Origin: Arthrobacter sp. AQ5-05
GTDB lineage: Bacteria; Actinomycetota; Actinomycetes; Actinomycetales; Micrococcaceae
Assembly (NCBI RefSeq): GCF_003287975.1
Contig: NZ_QMKQ01000016.1
Coordinates: 1 to 64,000, forward strand
Length of the DNA stretch: 64,000 nucleotides
Direction: 5' to 3'
Under the pieces are notes generated by a model, which worked only from the letters and a program-made list of their open reading frames with translations, made no database searches and was not told the DNA's origin. Positions within the stretch are counted from its first letter, which is position 1, and every line of letters starts with the position of its first letter. Below are positions 17,349 through 27,024 of the stretch, piece after piece. The position numbers and the translations under genes were made by a program.

Positions 17349-18086
17349 TCAGGCGGGTACCGCGATGGCCAGCGGCAACGTCCCGCAGCGGCCGACGGCG
17401 ACCTTGTCGAAACCAAGGTCCTTGTCGGCAACCGGCAGGCTGGCAGCGTCGGATCCCTGCCAGCCACGCACCAGCAGTGCCCCGGCGGCCAATTGCGGAT
17501 CGGCCGAGACGATGACGCGGCCGCTGCCGTTGAGCAGCGTGGCCCTCGGGTCGATGTCCTTCAGCCGGTCCATGAGCAGCAGCTCGATGGTCTCGACGAG
17601 CACGTCCGCGCCGGCAACACCCACGATGGTCCCGTTGGCCGTCACCGGGACGGTGAGCGTCAAGGTGTACTCATCGGTGCACAGGAAGTCCACGTACGGC
17701 CCGGTGATGTGGCCTTCACCCGTTTCCAGGGGGACGGTGAACCATTCGCGTCGCGAATATGTCTCGCCGGCCGATTCCACGGTGAGCATGAGCAGGCGCT
17801 CCTTGGTCGACCCCTGCCACCAGGCCATGTGCCAGGGAGTGCCGGCCAACGCGTCTTTGGCGGCAACGAATCCCGCACCAACCAGCGGAAGCGCCTTCCG
17901 GTCCAGGAACTCGTCGACCAGCGGATGGATCTGCGCGTCGAGCTCCTGCGGGCCGGGGGCCCCCTCCCGGGATTCAAAGACCCGGCTCATCCTTCCGGCC
18001 CATTCGTGAAGGTCTTGAAGCAGGGATTCGAAGAAGTAGGAAACATCGGCACCGGCGCCGTTGCCGGTGGTCTTGCCTTGGTTCAT
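17349..18086 (-). CDS. soluble cache-domain protein coupled to the GntR regulator
   Basis: A 245-residue protein with a single PDC/cache sensor fold. Seen in order are a helical N-terminus, VDFLCTDEYTLTLTVPV, then NGTIVGVAGADVLVETIELLLMDRL and LLNGSGRVIVSADP, the usual pair of small-ligand strands. It lacks a signal peptide and transmembrane segments, so it is predicted to be cytoplasmic, unlike most cache domains. Its ATG overlaps the stop of the FadR-type regulator (ATGA), so the two are made together. The pair is divergent from a polyamine-type importer. A co-sensor of the imported compound is a reasonable inference, not shown. Confidence 0.75.
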   Translation of the reverse strand: MNQGKTTGNGAGADVSYFFESLLQDLHEWAGRMSRVFESREGAPGPQELDAQIHPLVDEFLDRKALPLVGAGFVAAKDALAGTPWHMAWWQGSTKERLLMLTVESAGETYSRREWFTVPLETGEGHITGPYVDFLCTDEYTLTLTVPVTANGTIVGVAGADVLVETIELLLMDRLKDIDPRATLLNGSGRVIVSADPQLAAGALLVRGWQGSDAASLPVADKDLGFDKVAVGRCGTLPLAIAVPA

Positions 18087-18880
18087 GAGGTCCTCCGCAC
18101 AGGGCGTTCGAGTTTGGTTTTCTCTGGCTTCACGGCCGGGATCCCGGCCCGGGCTTGGTCAGCGATGAGCCAGACGACGCCCTCCCTGACGTAGTCGCCG
18201 ACCAGTTTTCGCGCCCTGGCCGGGTCCATGGCGGAAATCGCGTCAAGAATCGCACCGCAGAGCTCGATCATCCTGGAGTCGAATTCAGGGTCGGCGTGCG
18301 CCAGGGCCAGCAACGAACCAAAGTCCGTATGCAGCCTGACATGCTCGCGTGTGAGCCGCGCCGACTGGCTCAGCGCGGCCAGCTCAAGCAGGAAGTCACC
18401 CACCACCGACCCGCGTGCGCCATTGCCCTCGGGGCTGTTGTCCAGGATCTGGCGCAGGATCACCACGTCATGTTCGTCGGCGGCACCTGCCGCAAGCTCG
18501 GCCGCAGTGGAGGCGATTGCTGCGTAGTGGATCGCCAGGTCGCGCAACTCAACCCGGCTCATGGCCGACAGCCGGTCTCGCAGGATGCTGGTCCTGTCGC
18601 CCTGGGGCAGCGTGATGAAGGTGCCGCCGTCACGGCCCCGGGTGGTCTTCACCAGTCCCCGGGCGCGCAGGGAGACCAGCGCTTCACGTGCGGTCATGGT
18701 GGCAACCCCGAGGGAGGAAGCCAACTCGGACTCGCTGGGCAGCCTGTCGCCATCAAGCAGGATTCCTGCGGCAATGCCCGAAACAATGCGGTCCTCAACG
18801 CGCTTGGCACGACCTTCGTCACCCAATGACGCGAAGACGGAGGAGAGCTGGCGCTGGTACGGGGAAGAATCTCGAGGCAT
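18083..18880 (-). CDS. GntR family transcriptional regulator (FadR/FCD subfamily)
   Basis: A 265-residue regulator. The winged-helix domain (about residues 25-90) reads LPSESELASSLGVATMTAREALVSLRARGLVKTTRG by segments, and a helical FCD ligand domain follows from about 110 (LRDLAIHYAAIASTAAELAAGAADEHDV). Start choice: the ATG at 18880 has an AAAGGA about ten bases upstream, while longer in-frame options lack one. It is read divergently from the polyamine-type transporter across 170 bases and is coupled to the cache-domain gene, so it probably controls both units. Confidence 0.88.
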   Translation of the reverse strand: MPRDSSPYQRQLSSVFASLGDEGRAKRVEDRIVSGIAAGILLDGDRLPSESELASSLGVATMTAREALVSLRARGLVKTTRGRDGGTFITLPQGDRTSILRDRLSAMSRVELRDLAIHYAAIASTAAELAAGAADEHDVVILRQILDNSPEGNGARGSVVGDFLLELAALSQSARLTREHVRLHTDFGSLLALAHADPEFDSRMIELCGAILDAISAMDPARARKLVGDYVREGVVWLIADQARAGIPAVKPEKTKLERPVRRTS

Positions 18881-19050
18881 GCTCACCATCCTTTCGAATG
18901 TTGGGGGTTTGGGCATCGCCGACTCGCTCCCAAAGATCTTCTCACAGAATTTTTTGCGAAAGTGATGGCTATTACATCTAACATCTGGTTCTATAGGTAA
19001 CAGACAGAAAGTAATCCACACCACAACCCCACCGAGAAAGGACGGACACC
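18881..19050. promoter_or_regulatory. divergent promoter region for GntR-cache and polyamine importer
   Basis: A 170-base gap with an AT-rich core (about 18945-19015), low in GC compared with its flanks. An imperfect inverted repeat with arms TCTG and CAGA spans about 18984-19004 and is the best operator candidate seen, but it is weak. Confidence 0.4.
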
Positions 19051-20115
<1,065 letters not shown>

Positions 20116-20197
20116 CCCCCTTTCCCAACCCAACGGCCGGGACCTTTTCCCTCTTGCAACCCGGCCGCAGCATCATTCGCCCAGAAAGGCCACGATC

Positions 20198-21397
20198 ATG
20201 AAGATCTCCAAGGCACTTCCCCTCGCAGCACTCGCTTCACTCTCCCTCGTCCTGGCAGCCTGTGGTGGCGCCAGCTCCGGGGCCACCGCCGGCGGCGGCA
20301 TCCAGGTCCCCGATCTCCCCGCCGCCACCGAAATCGGCGAGTCCGAAGGCCAAGTCAACATCATCGCGTGGGCCGGCTTCGTCGAGGACGGCTCCACCAA
20401 CCCCGACGCCGACTGGGTCTCCGCGTTCGAGAAGGAAACCAGTTGCACGGTCAACCGCAAGGTCGGCGCCACGAGCGATGAAATGGTCCAGCTCATGCGC
20501 GGCGGCGAGTACGACCTCGTCTCTGCCTCGGGCGATGCCTCGCTGCGCCTGATCGCCGGCGGCGACGTGGCCCCGGTGAACACCGAGTTGATCCCCAACT
20601 TCGGGCACATCGTCGACGGGCTCAAGGGCCAGATCTACGACACCCTCAACGGCAAGAGCTACGGCGTCCCGATCGGCCGCGGCGCCAACGTGCTGATGTA
20701 CAACACCGACAAGGTCGCCCAGGCCCCCACCTCCTGGGCAGATACCTGGGCAGCGGACTCCCCCTACAAGGGATCGGTCATGGCCTACGACTCACCCATC
20801 TTCATCGCCGACGCGGCCGTCTACCTGATGTCCACACAACCCGAGCTGGGCATCACCAACCCCTATGCACTGGACAAGGACCAGCTGGCCGCCGCCGTCG
20901 AACTGCTCAAGACCCAAAACGGCGTCGTGGGCGAATACTGGAACGACGCACTGAAGGCCGTCTCATCGATCTCCTCGGGCACCTCCTCGCTGGGCACCGG
21001 CTGGCAGGTCGTGGTGAACCTGGCACAGGGCGACGGAGGCAAGGTCGAATCCGTGCTCCCGAAGGAAGGGGCCACCGGATGGTCCGACACCTGGATGATT
21101 TCCGCGAAGTCCAAGAACCCGAACTGCGCCTACAAGTGGATGGACTGGGCCTCCAGCGCCGAGGTCAATGCCAAGATCGCCCAGAACTTCGGCATGGCCC
21201 CGGCCAACAAGCTCGCCTGCGAAGGCTCCAAGGAAAACGAAGCCCACTGCGAGACCTTCCACGCCACCGACGAGGACTACTACAAGCAGGTCTGGATGTG
21301 GACCACCCCTGTCGAGCAGTGCATCGACGGACGCACGGACGCCACCTGCACCAACTACCAGGAATGGACCAAGGCCTGGACCGAGGTCAAGGGATAG
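20198..21397 (+). CDS. potD: spermidine/putrescine-type ABC transporter binding lipoprotein (PotD family)
   Basis: Lipoprotein of 399 residues. The signal ends in the lipobox LAAC (about residues 20-23). The mature part has PotD-family features: INIIAW-like strand VNIIAWAGFVEDGS, GEYDLVSASGDASLRLI, IYDTLNGKSYGVPIGRGANVLMYNTDKV and YEAADA-type hinge pieces. The C-terminal 60 residues contain several cysteines (for example ACEGSK, EAHCETF, EQCIDGR, ATCTNYQEW) that could form disulfides outside the cell, which is unusual for PotD. The substrate is not certain; polyamines are the family default. Confidence 0.9.
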   Translation: MKISKALPLAALASLSLVLAACGGASSGATAGGGIQVPDLPAATEIGESEGQVNIIAWAGFVEDGSTNPDADWVSAFEKETSCTVNRKVGATSDEMVQLMRGGEYDLVSASGDASLRLIAGGDVAPVNTELIPNFGHIVDGLKGQIYDTLNGKSYGVPIGRGANVLMYNTDKVAQAPTSWADTWAADSPYKGSVMAYDSPIFIADAAVYLMSTQPELGITNPYALDKDQLAAAVELLKTQNGVVGEYWNDALKAVSSISSGTSSLGTGWQVVVNLAQGDGGKVESVLPKEGATGWSDTWMISAKSKNPNCAYKWMDWASSAEVNAKIAQNFGMAPANKLACEGSKENEAHCETFHATDEDYYKQVWMWTTPVEQCIDGRTDATCTNYQEWTKAWTEVKG

Positions 21398-21547
21398 CAC
21401 CGCCGCACCCCGCACCGACCAGGTCCCACTAGCTGCCGGTGCGGGAAGGCGACCCCCAAGCGCCATCCCGCATCGGCTTTCCCCCCTATCCCCGCATTCT
21501 TCACTCCCAGCAACGAGGAGGATCGACGAGATTCGTCGGCAACCGCC

Positions 21548-22477
21548 ATGACCGCACTCCAAACCCCGCCGGACACGGCGGCAGCACCCACCCGTTCCAC
21601 CGCCCCGGCACGCAACTCCCTGGGAGACAAGATCTCCCGCTACCTCTACATCCGCCCCAAGATGCGCGTCACCGGGTTGCTGCTGCTCCCGATGCTTTGG
21701 CTCGGGGTGCTCTACATCGGTTCACTCGCACTGCTGTTCATCACCGCGTTCTGGACCACCGATTCCTTCACCTCCAAGGTCATCCCGGCCTTCACGCTGG
21801 AGAACTTCACCGAGATCCTCACCCAGCCCGCCTACCAGGCCACCGCACTGCGGACCATCGGTATCGCCCTGTCGGTCACCATGCTCTGTGCGGCGCTCGC
21901 GCTGCCGCTGGGCCTGTACATGGCCAAGGTCGCCTCCCCGAAGATGCGCGCGGTGCTGGCCATCGGCATCACCCTGCCGCTCTGGGCCGGCTACCTGGTC
22001 AAGGTGTTCTCCTGGCGCATCACCTTCTCCACCGGTGGCCCGCTGGATTGGCTGCTCGCCCCCTTCGGCGCCACCGGCCCGGGGTACGGCACCGCCGCAC
22101 TCGTGGCCACCCTCGCCTACCTCTGGTTCCCCTACATGGCGGTCCCGGTGTACTCGGCATTCCGGCAGATCCCGGACAACCTCTTTGACGCCTCCGCCGA
22201 CCTGGGCGCCAAGTCCTGGGCGACGGTGCGCACCGTGGCCATTCCGCTGCTGAAGCCAGCCTTCATCGCCGGATCAATCTTCACCTTCTCGCTGTCCCTG
22301 GGCGACTACATCGCCGCACAGTTCGTCGGCGGCAAGACCCAGGTGATCGGCACCGTGATCGCTTCCAACATCAACCTCAACCCGCCCCTGGCCGCAGCGT
22401 TCGGCATCGTGCCGATCATCGTTGTGGTCATCTACCTCTTCCTGGCGCGCAAGACCGGCGCCCTGAAGGCCCTGTAA
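21548..22477 (+). CDS. potB: spermidine/putrescine-type ABC transporter permease (PotB family)
   Basis: Membrane protein of 309 residues with six transmembrane segments after a 45-residue cytoplasmic N-terminus. The ABC-permease EAA loop reads ASADLGAKSWATVRTVAIPLLKPA, and the fifth helix region has GDYIAAQFVGGKTQVIG, a PotB hallmark. It lies 150 bases after the binding protein and ten bases before the second permease. The gap upstream has an AACGAGGAGG ribosome-binding region well before the start and no gene. Confidence 0.92.
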   Translation: MTALQTPPDTAAAPTRSTAPARNSLGDKISRYLYIRPKMRVTGLLLLPMLWLGVLYIGSLALLFITAFWTTDSFTSKVIPAFTLENFTEILTQPAYQATALRTIGIALSVTMLCAALALPLGLYMAKVASPKMRAVLAIGITLPLWAGYLVKVFSWRITFSTGGPLDWLLAPFGATGPGYGTAALVATLAYLWFPYMAVPVYSAFRQIPDNLFDASADLGAKSWATVRTVAIPLLKPAFIAGSIFTFSLSLGDYIAAQFVGGKTQVIGTVIASNINLNPPLAAAFGIVPIIVVVIYLFLARKTGALKAL

Positions 22478-22487
22478 GGAGACCGGC

Positions 22488-23291
22488 ATGAGACTCTCTG
22501 CCCCCGCCAAGATCACCCTGCGTGTATTTGCCGGCATTGTCATGGCGGCCATCTACCTGCCGCTGGCACTGGTCGTCACCAACTCGTTCAACGCCACCAC
22601 CTCCGGGGCCTTCCCCATCAAGGACTTCACCACCAAGTGGTGGGTTGCCGCCTGGCACAACGAAGGCGTCCGCGAGGCGCTGTGGACCTCCATCAAGGTC
22701 GCTTCGGTGGCCACCGCCATTTCCCTGGTGCTCGGCTCGATGGTTGCCTTCGCCCTGGCCCGCTACGATTTCTTCGGCAAGAACACCGTCAACCTGCTGG
22801 TCGTCCTGCCGATCGCCCTGCCGGGCATCGTCACCGGTGTCGCCCTGAACAACACCTTCAAGACCGTGCTGGAACCGCTGGGCATCGGGCTCGGGCTGTT
22901 CTCGGTGATCGTCGGACACGCCACGTTCTCGATCGTGATGGTGTTCAACAACGTCCAGGCACGCATGGGACGGATGAACCGCGGCCTCGAGGAAGCGGCC
23001 ATGGACATGGGGGCGAACATGTTCAAGACCTTCTTCCAGGTCACCTTCCCCGGATTCCGCTCGGCCTTCATCGCCGGCGGCCTGCTGGCCTTCGCGCTGA
23101 GCTTCGACGAGATCGTGGTCACCACGTTCACCGCGGCCCCCGGCACCGAAACCCTGCCGATCTGGATCTTCAACAACATGTCCCGTCCCAACCAGGCGCC
23201 GGTGGTCAACGTGATTGCCGCGGTGCTGGTGCTGGCCTCGATGATCCCGGTGTACCTGAGCCAGCGCCTGACGGGAGACGACAAGAAATAG
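22488..23291 (+). CDS. potC: spermidine/putrescine-type ABC transporter permease (PotC family)
   Basis: Membrane protein of 267 residues with six transmembrane segments. AAIYLPLALVVTNSFN at the N-terminus and the EAA loop EEAAMDMGANMFKTFFQVTFP are characteristic of PotC. SFDEIVVTTFTAAPGTETLPIWIF is the family's late motif. A good GGAG lies before the ATG. It is the last gene of the operon; a hairpin follows 26 bases past the stop. Confidence 0.93.
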   Translation: MRLSAPAKITLRVFAGIVMAAIYLPLALVVTNSFNATTSGAFPIKDFTTKWWVAAWHNEGVREALWTSIKVASVATAISLVLGSMVAFALARYDFFGKNTVNLLVVLPIALPGIVTGVALNNTFKTVLEPLGIGLGLFSVIVGHATFSIVMVFNNVQARMGRMNRGLEEAAMDMGANMFKTFFQVTFPGFRSAFIAGGLLAFALSFDEIVVTTFTAAPGTETLPIWIFNNMSRPNQAPVVNVIAAVLVLASMIPVYLSQRLTGDDKK

Positions 23292-23317
23292 TCGATTCCG
23301 CCCAACCCCGTCACCCG

Positions 23318-23357
23318 GCAATTCCCCGTGGAACACCAATGGTCCACGGGGAATTGC
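23318..23357 (+). terminator. terminator-like hairpin after the polyamine importer operon
   Basis: A perfect 15-base stem (GCAATTCCCCGTGGA / TCCACGGGGAATTGC, 23318-23332 with 23343-23357) and a ten-base loop, placed 26 bases after the last permease. There is no long T-run. Confidence 0.75.
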
Positions 23358-23703
23358 GGTTCCCGGCGCCGCCCTCCGAACCCCGCGGGGCCAACCCGTG
23401 CACTCGGAAAAGATCTGGGAATACCGTCTCAAGGCCACCCCGGAAAAACTCCGGGCGGCACCGACCGATCCGAAGCAACGCGCGGTGTGCTATTTCGGGA
23501 ACGGGTTCGTCACCCATTGGGCGCCGGGTTCGGGTTTCACGGCCGAGAACACCAATGCAGACGGGCGGCGGAGCGAGGGAGCCAGCGACCAGCCCCACGG
23601 AGGCTGGTTGAAGATCCTTTTGGGCATGCAGACCTGGTGGCAGGCCGGCGGGTGCCTCGCCGCCCCGGTCCGGCCAAGGTACCCGCGCACGCAAGCGGGC
23701 CAC
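23358..23703. other. intergenic region, no convincing gene
   Basis: About 350 bases between the importer operon and the convergent molybdoenzyme gene. Open frames exist on both strands (one from 23398 on the plus strand), but none has family resemblance and the plus-strand frame runs on antisense into the molybdoenzyme gene. Confidence 0.45.
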
Positions 23704-25263
23704 CTACTCTACGGAGAATTGGACCCGCTGCCAGCCGCTGGCTCCATCGGGCACGGGGTCGGCCTTCTCGCTGGTTTGCATTGTCCCGTCTCCGTCAAAG
23801 GCACGGACGCTGACCACATGGTTTCCCGTGGAACCGCCGTCCCATTCGTAGCGCCACTGGCGCCAGGTGTCCACGGAGGCCTCGGCGCCCAGTTCCGTGT
23901 CCTGCCAATCGCCCTCGTCGATTTGCACCTGGACCTTGGAGATGCCCCGGGTCTGTGCCCAGGCGGTTCCGCCCATGACAACCTTTCCGGACGGAACGCT
24001 GGCGAAGGACCGGGGCACGTCGACCCGCGAGGAGAGCTTGATGGGCCCGCGATCGGACCAGCCACGCGTGGTCCAGTAGGCGGCCTTCTCCGCGAAGCGG
24101 GTGACCTCCAGGTCAACGACCCACTTGGTGGCCGAGACATAACCGTAGAGACCGGGAACCACCATGCGGACCGGGAATCCGTGCTCAAGCGGCAGCGGTT
24201 CCCCGTTCATGCCGACCGCCAGCAGCGCCATGCGGTCGTCGGTAAGGACCTCCAGCGGCGTGGAGGCGCTGAAGCCGTCAATCGAGGTCGAGAGCACCAT
24301 GTCTGCGCCGTCCCGGGGCACCGCCCGCTCAAGCAGGAGGCGCAACGGGTAGCCGAGCCACTTGGCGTTGCCGACCAGCTGGCCGCCGACGGGGTTCGAA
24401 ACGCAGGTCAGGGTCAGGTAGCTTTCCACCAGGTCCTCGGCCAGCAGCTCCTCAAAGCCCATGGTGAATTCCTTCTCCACCATGCCGTGGACCCGCAATG
24501 ACCACTCGGACGGATTGATGCGCGGCACCGAGAGTGCCGTGTCGATCCGGTAGAAATCCTTGTTCGGCGTGATGAACTTCGGCATGCCGGCGAGTTCGAT
24601 CTGGGCGTTGGCCGGCGGGGGCGGTGCCGTGACCGCGGCCGGCGGAAGTCCCAGGGCCGAACGGGCGGCGTCCGCGACATTGCGGGCGGTCGCCAGGGAT
24701 TTTCCGACGCCGGTGGCCACCGCGGCACCCATCAGCGATACGGCCGTGCCGATCAGGAAGTTCCTGCGTGAGGCGCCGGGAACGGGGGTGCCGCCGGGCA
24801 CCGGCGGACGGGCCTTGGAAGCAAGGGCGGTGAGCCAGCGCAACGCGGCCAACCCGGCAACGGACCCCAGGATGGTCGGCGTGAGGTCAACGACGCCGGT
24901 GGCCGGCCGGGACAGCACCGCCGTACCGATCGCCACGGAGAGGACGACGATGCAGGTCGCCGCCAGGGCATAGCTGCGCCTGGCCAGAATCCCGACCAGC
25001 ACCGCGGCGATCGCTGCGATCACGCCGATGGAGATGAACAACGCGAGTTTGTCGTTCGTGCCGAAGGTGGCGATGGCGAAGTCCTTGAGCCATGGCGGTG
25101 TCAGGTCGATGAACACCGAGCCCATCGCCACCAAGGGCGCCGATGCCGTGGCGAAGAAGGCCGATACAAATTGAGCCACGGAAAAGAGCACGGCAGCCGC
25201 CGCGAAGCCCGCGAGCCCGAAGGCCCCCAGGTCCCGCATCCTCGATGCTGTTGACTTGTTCAT
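23704..25263 (-). CDS. membrane-anchored molybdopterin oxidoreductase (sulfite oxidase/YedY-like)
   Basis: A 519-residue protein in three parts. Residues 1-145 hold about four transmembrane segments. A twin-arginine-like SRRNFLIG (Arg166-Arg167) and a hydrophobic stretch follow. Residues 225-519 form a sulfite-oxidase-fold molybdopterin domain plus a C-terminal dimerisation-type domain. The conserved molybdenum-ligand cysteine is Cys287 in YLTLTCVSNPVGG. The catalytic part is probably outside the membrane. A SigK-type promoter and a strong leader hairpin precede the gene, and the SigK-RskA pair lies next to it. The substrate may be sulfite or an oxidised methionine (YedY/MsrP), which cannot be decided here. 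Confidence 0.9.
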   Translation of the reverse strand: MNKSTASRMRDLGAFGLAGFAAAAVLFSVAQFVSAFFATASAPLVAMGSVFIDLTPPWLKDFAIATFGTNDKLALFISIGVIAAIAAVLVGILARRSYALAATCIVVLSVAIGTAVLSRPATGVVDLTPTILGSVAGLAALRWLTALASKARPPVPGGTPVPGASRRNFLIGTAVSLMGAAVATGVGKSLATARNVADAARSALGLPPAAVTAPPPPANAQIELAGMPKFITPNKDFYRIDTALSVPRINPSEWSLRVHGMVEKEFTMGFEELLAEDLVESYLTLTCVSNPVGGQLVGNAKWLGYPLRLLLERAVPRDGADMVLSTSIDGFSASTPLEVLTDDRMALLAVGMNGEPLPLEHGFPVRMVVPGLYGYVSATKWVVDLEVTRFAEKAAYWTTRGWSDRGPIKLSSRVDVPRSFASVPSGKVVMGGTAWAQTRGISKVQVQIDEGDWQDTELGAEASVDTWRQWRYEWDGGSTGNHVVSVRAFDGDGTMQTSEKADPVPDGASGWQRVQFSVE

Positions 25264-25291
25264 GATTCCACCCACCCGTACGTTGTGATGC

Positions 25292-25317
25292 TTCCTCCCC
25301 GCGGTTGCGGGGAGGAA
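25292..25317 (-). terminator. strong hairpin between rskA and the molybdoenzyme gene
   Basis: An 11-base perfect stem (TTCCTCCCCGC / GCGGGGAGGAA, 25292-25302 with 25307-25317) with a four-base loop. It can terminate rskA transcripts but also lies inside the predicted 5' leader of the molybdoenzyme mRNA, downstream of its SigK-type promoter. Confidence 0.65.
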
Positions 25318-25331
25318 CCTGTCCACTACGT

Positions 25332-25359
25332 ATTCGGAACGCTACCATCGGCGGATTGG
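25332..25359 (-). promoter_or_regulatory. SigK-type promoter for the molybdoenzyme gene
   Basis: On the minus strand CCAATCC (25359-25353) and CCGAAT (25337-25332) are separated by 15 bases. The mycobacterial SigK promoter has a CCATCC-like -35 and a CCGAAT -10 at about this spacing. The same two elements with the same spacer precede the fasciclin gene. Confidence 0.7.
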
Positions 25360-25386
25360 ACGCAAAGCGCCTTTTCCCAAGAAATC

Positions 25387-26250
25387 CTAGAGCGCCTGGA
25401 CCAGGATCGGTTCGGTGGTCGGTGCCGGGGAACCGGACGCCGGTTCCACCGTGATGCCAAAGTGCGTCACGCCCTCCATGGCACCGGAAACCATGACCAT
25501 GCCATCGGACTGGGTCCCGGGGACCATGCCCGCCGGCACGGCACCCGTGCCGGAGATCAGCCAGAGTTCGTAGGCCTTGTCGCTGGGCAGGGCGGGCAGG
25601 CCGGCGGTGGTCACCGCCATCATGCCCTCCGAGGCCGAATAGGCCAGGGTGACGGTTGCCCCGTCCTCCAGCTTCTGGCTCTTGGACTGGGCATCGGCAG
25701 CGGTCAGGATGCGGGTCAGCTCGGACTGCTGGGTGCTCAGCGCGGCCAGCTGTTCCTCAAGTTTTTGCTGCTCGGCATTCTGGTTGACCACGACGCCGCT
25801 GAGCACTCCGGCGGCCACCAGCAGCACGCCTGCCGCCAGGGCAAACATCCTTTGGCTGGACTTCCCCTGGACCGGGTGCGATGCGGATCCACCGATCTGC
25901 GCCGTCCCGGACACGGGTTCCGCGGCGGCGTCGGTTGCCGCCTCGGGGGCAACCGGGGCGGGTTGTTCCGCGGACCCGGACGTGGCACCGGACGGAACGT
26001 CCTGCGGGGAGACCAGCGGCGGCAGCTGCGGGGTGTTTCGGATGGAGGCCATGATGTTGGCCTTGACCCGGGTCGGAGGGGCCACGGGTGCGGCGGAGAG
26101 CCCCAGGAGCGCAGCGGTTTCCTGCAGTGCCTCGATTTCCTGGCGGACATCGTCTGAGGTTTCGGCCTGACGGAGGAGTTCCTCGCGTTCCGCGTCACCC
26201 AGTGCGTTCAGGGCGAAGCTGCCGGTCAGCTCGTTCTGGTGCTTGTCCAT
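25387..26250 (-). CDS. rskA: anti-sigma factor RskA (regulator of SigK)
   Basis: Membrane-bound anti-sigma factor of 287 residues. The N-terminal cytoplasmic domain (about 1-80; ELTGSFALNALGDAEREELLRQ) binds the sigma factor, a Pro/Ala-rich linker follows, and one membrane segment lies at about 145-167 (MFALAAGVLLVAAGVLSGVVV). The extracellular RskA domain has YELWLISGTGAVPAGMV. Release of SigK is by regulated proteolysis in mycobacteria. The ATG at 26250 overlaps the sigK stop (TGATG); a GTG one codon upstream is possible. Gene order sigK-rskA matches the mycobacterial pair. Confidence 0.93.
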   Translation of the reverse strand: MDKHQNELTGSFALNALGDAEREELLRQAETSDDVRQEIEALQETAALLGLSAAPVAPPTRVKANIMASIRNTPQLPPLVSPQDVPSGATSGSAEQPAPVAPEAATDAAAEPVSGTAQIGGSASHPVQGKSSQRMFALAAGVLLVAAGVLSGVVVNQNAEQQKLEEQLAALSTQQSELTRILTAADAQSKSQKLEDGATVTLAYSASEGMMAVTTAGLPALPSDKAYELWLISGTGAVPAGMVPGTQSDGMVMVSGAMEGVTHFGITVEPASGSPAPTTEPILVQAL

Positions 26251-26831
26251 CACGCCACTCCCATCAGGTCTCGAAGTTTGTTCATTCCGTCGCGTATTCG
26301 TGTCTTTGCCGTTCCCACCGGGATTTTGAGCAGCTCGGCGACTTCAAGGTGTGTATAGCCGCCGAAATAAGCCAGTTGGATCGCATCGCGTTGGTTTGCG
26401 CTGAGTTTTTCCAGCGCCCGGGTGACGCGCTGTCCCTCGTCGTGGGCGATGGCCGTTTCCTCAACGTCATCGTAGCTCGCCTGGAAGTCCTTGATGCCTT
26501 CGCGCAGGTCACGGTCCTTGCTGGCCTGGCTGGCGCGGACCCTGTCAACCGCCCGGCGGTGCGCCAAGGTCAGCAGCCAGGTGATTGCCGTGCCGCGGGC
26601 CGCGTCATAGCGCGCCGCCTGCTGCCAGGCTTCGACGAACACCTCCTGGGTGACTTCCTCGCTTTGCGCCTGGTCCTTCAGGATGCGCCGGATCAGGCCG
26701 AAGACCTGGGGCGAGAGCCGGTCGTAGAGTTCCTCAAAGGCGTTCTCGTCACCTGTGGCGATCCCGAGCATCAGTTCTTCGGTGGTGGGGGCGGAGGTTT
26801 GGTCCGTGCCACCGGGTAGGTGTGAGCTCAT
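26250..26831 (-). CDS. sigK: ECF RNA polymerase sigma factor SigK
   Basis: ECF sigma factor of 193 residues. Region 2 (about 20-90) has DENAFEELYDRLSPQVFGLI and TQEVFVEAWQQAARYD. Region 4 (about 130-185) has LSANQRDAIQLAYFGGYTHLEVAELLKIPVGTAKTRIRDGMNKLR by segments. These are typical of the SigK/ECF19 group partnered by RskA. Starts at 26852 or 26867 are also open; 26831 gives the family length. Regulon members are suggested by two SigK-type promoters at 25332 and 27780. Confidence 0.93.
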   Translation of the reverse strand: MSSHLPGGTDQTSAPTTEELMLGIATGDENAFEELYDRLSPQVFGLIRRILKDQAQSEEVTQEVFVEAWQQAARYDAARGTAITWLLTLAHRRAVDRVRASQASKDRDLREGIKDFQASYDDVEETAIAHDEGQRVTRALEKLSANQRDAIQLAYFGGYTHLEVAELLKIPVGTAKTRIRDGMNKLRDLMGVA

Positions 26832-26882
26832 GCGATATAGCGTCTCATGCATTCCGGGCCCCGCCATTCATCCGTTCTGGTG

Positions 26883-26915
26883 CGGCGGGCAGGAATCCAG
26901 GTTTCCTGCCCGCCG
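26883..26915. terminator. terminator hairpin between fasciclin gene and sigK
   Basis: A 13-base perfect stem (CGGCGGGCAGGAA / TTCCTGCCCGCCG, 26883-26895 with 26903-26915) with a seven-base loop, followed by AAATT on the plus strand and lying upstream of sigK on the minus strand. Together with the next hairpin it isolates the fasciclin gene from sigK. Confidence 0.65.
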
Positions 26916-26943
26916 AAATTGCCGACCGGGGCAAGTAGACCGC

Positions 26944-26989
26944 AGGGGGCCGGCAACCGATGGAGGGTTCCACCGGTTGCCAACCCCCT
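26944..26989 (-). terminator. second terminator-like hairpin after the fasciclin gene
   Basis: A two-part stem, AGGGGG/CCCCCT (26944-26949 with 26984-26989) and GGCAACCG/CGGTTGCC (26952-26959 with 26974-26981), interrupted by a two-base internal loop. It lies 35 bases past the fasciclin stop. Confidence 0.6.
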
Positions 26990-27024
26990 GGTCGGTTGAC
27001 CTGCCGCAGTGCGAGGCGCTGCTG

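Noticed and set aside
23398-24501. Plus-strand frame starting in the gap after the polyamine importer
   Set aside because: The first 100 codons resemble nothing and the rest is antisense to the molybdoenzyme gene.
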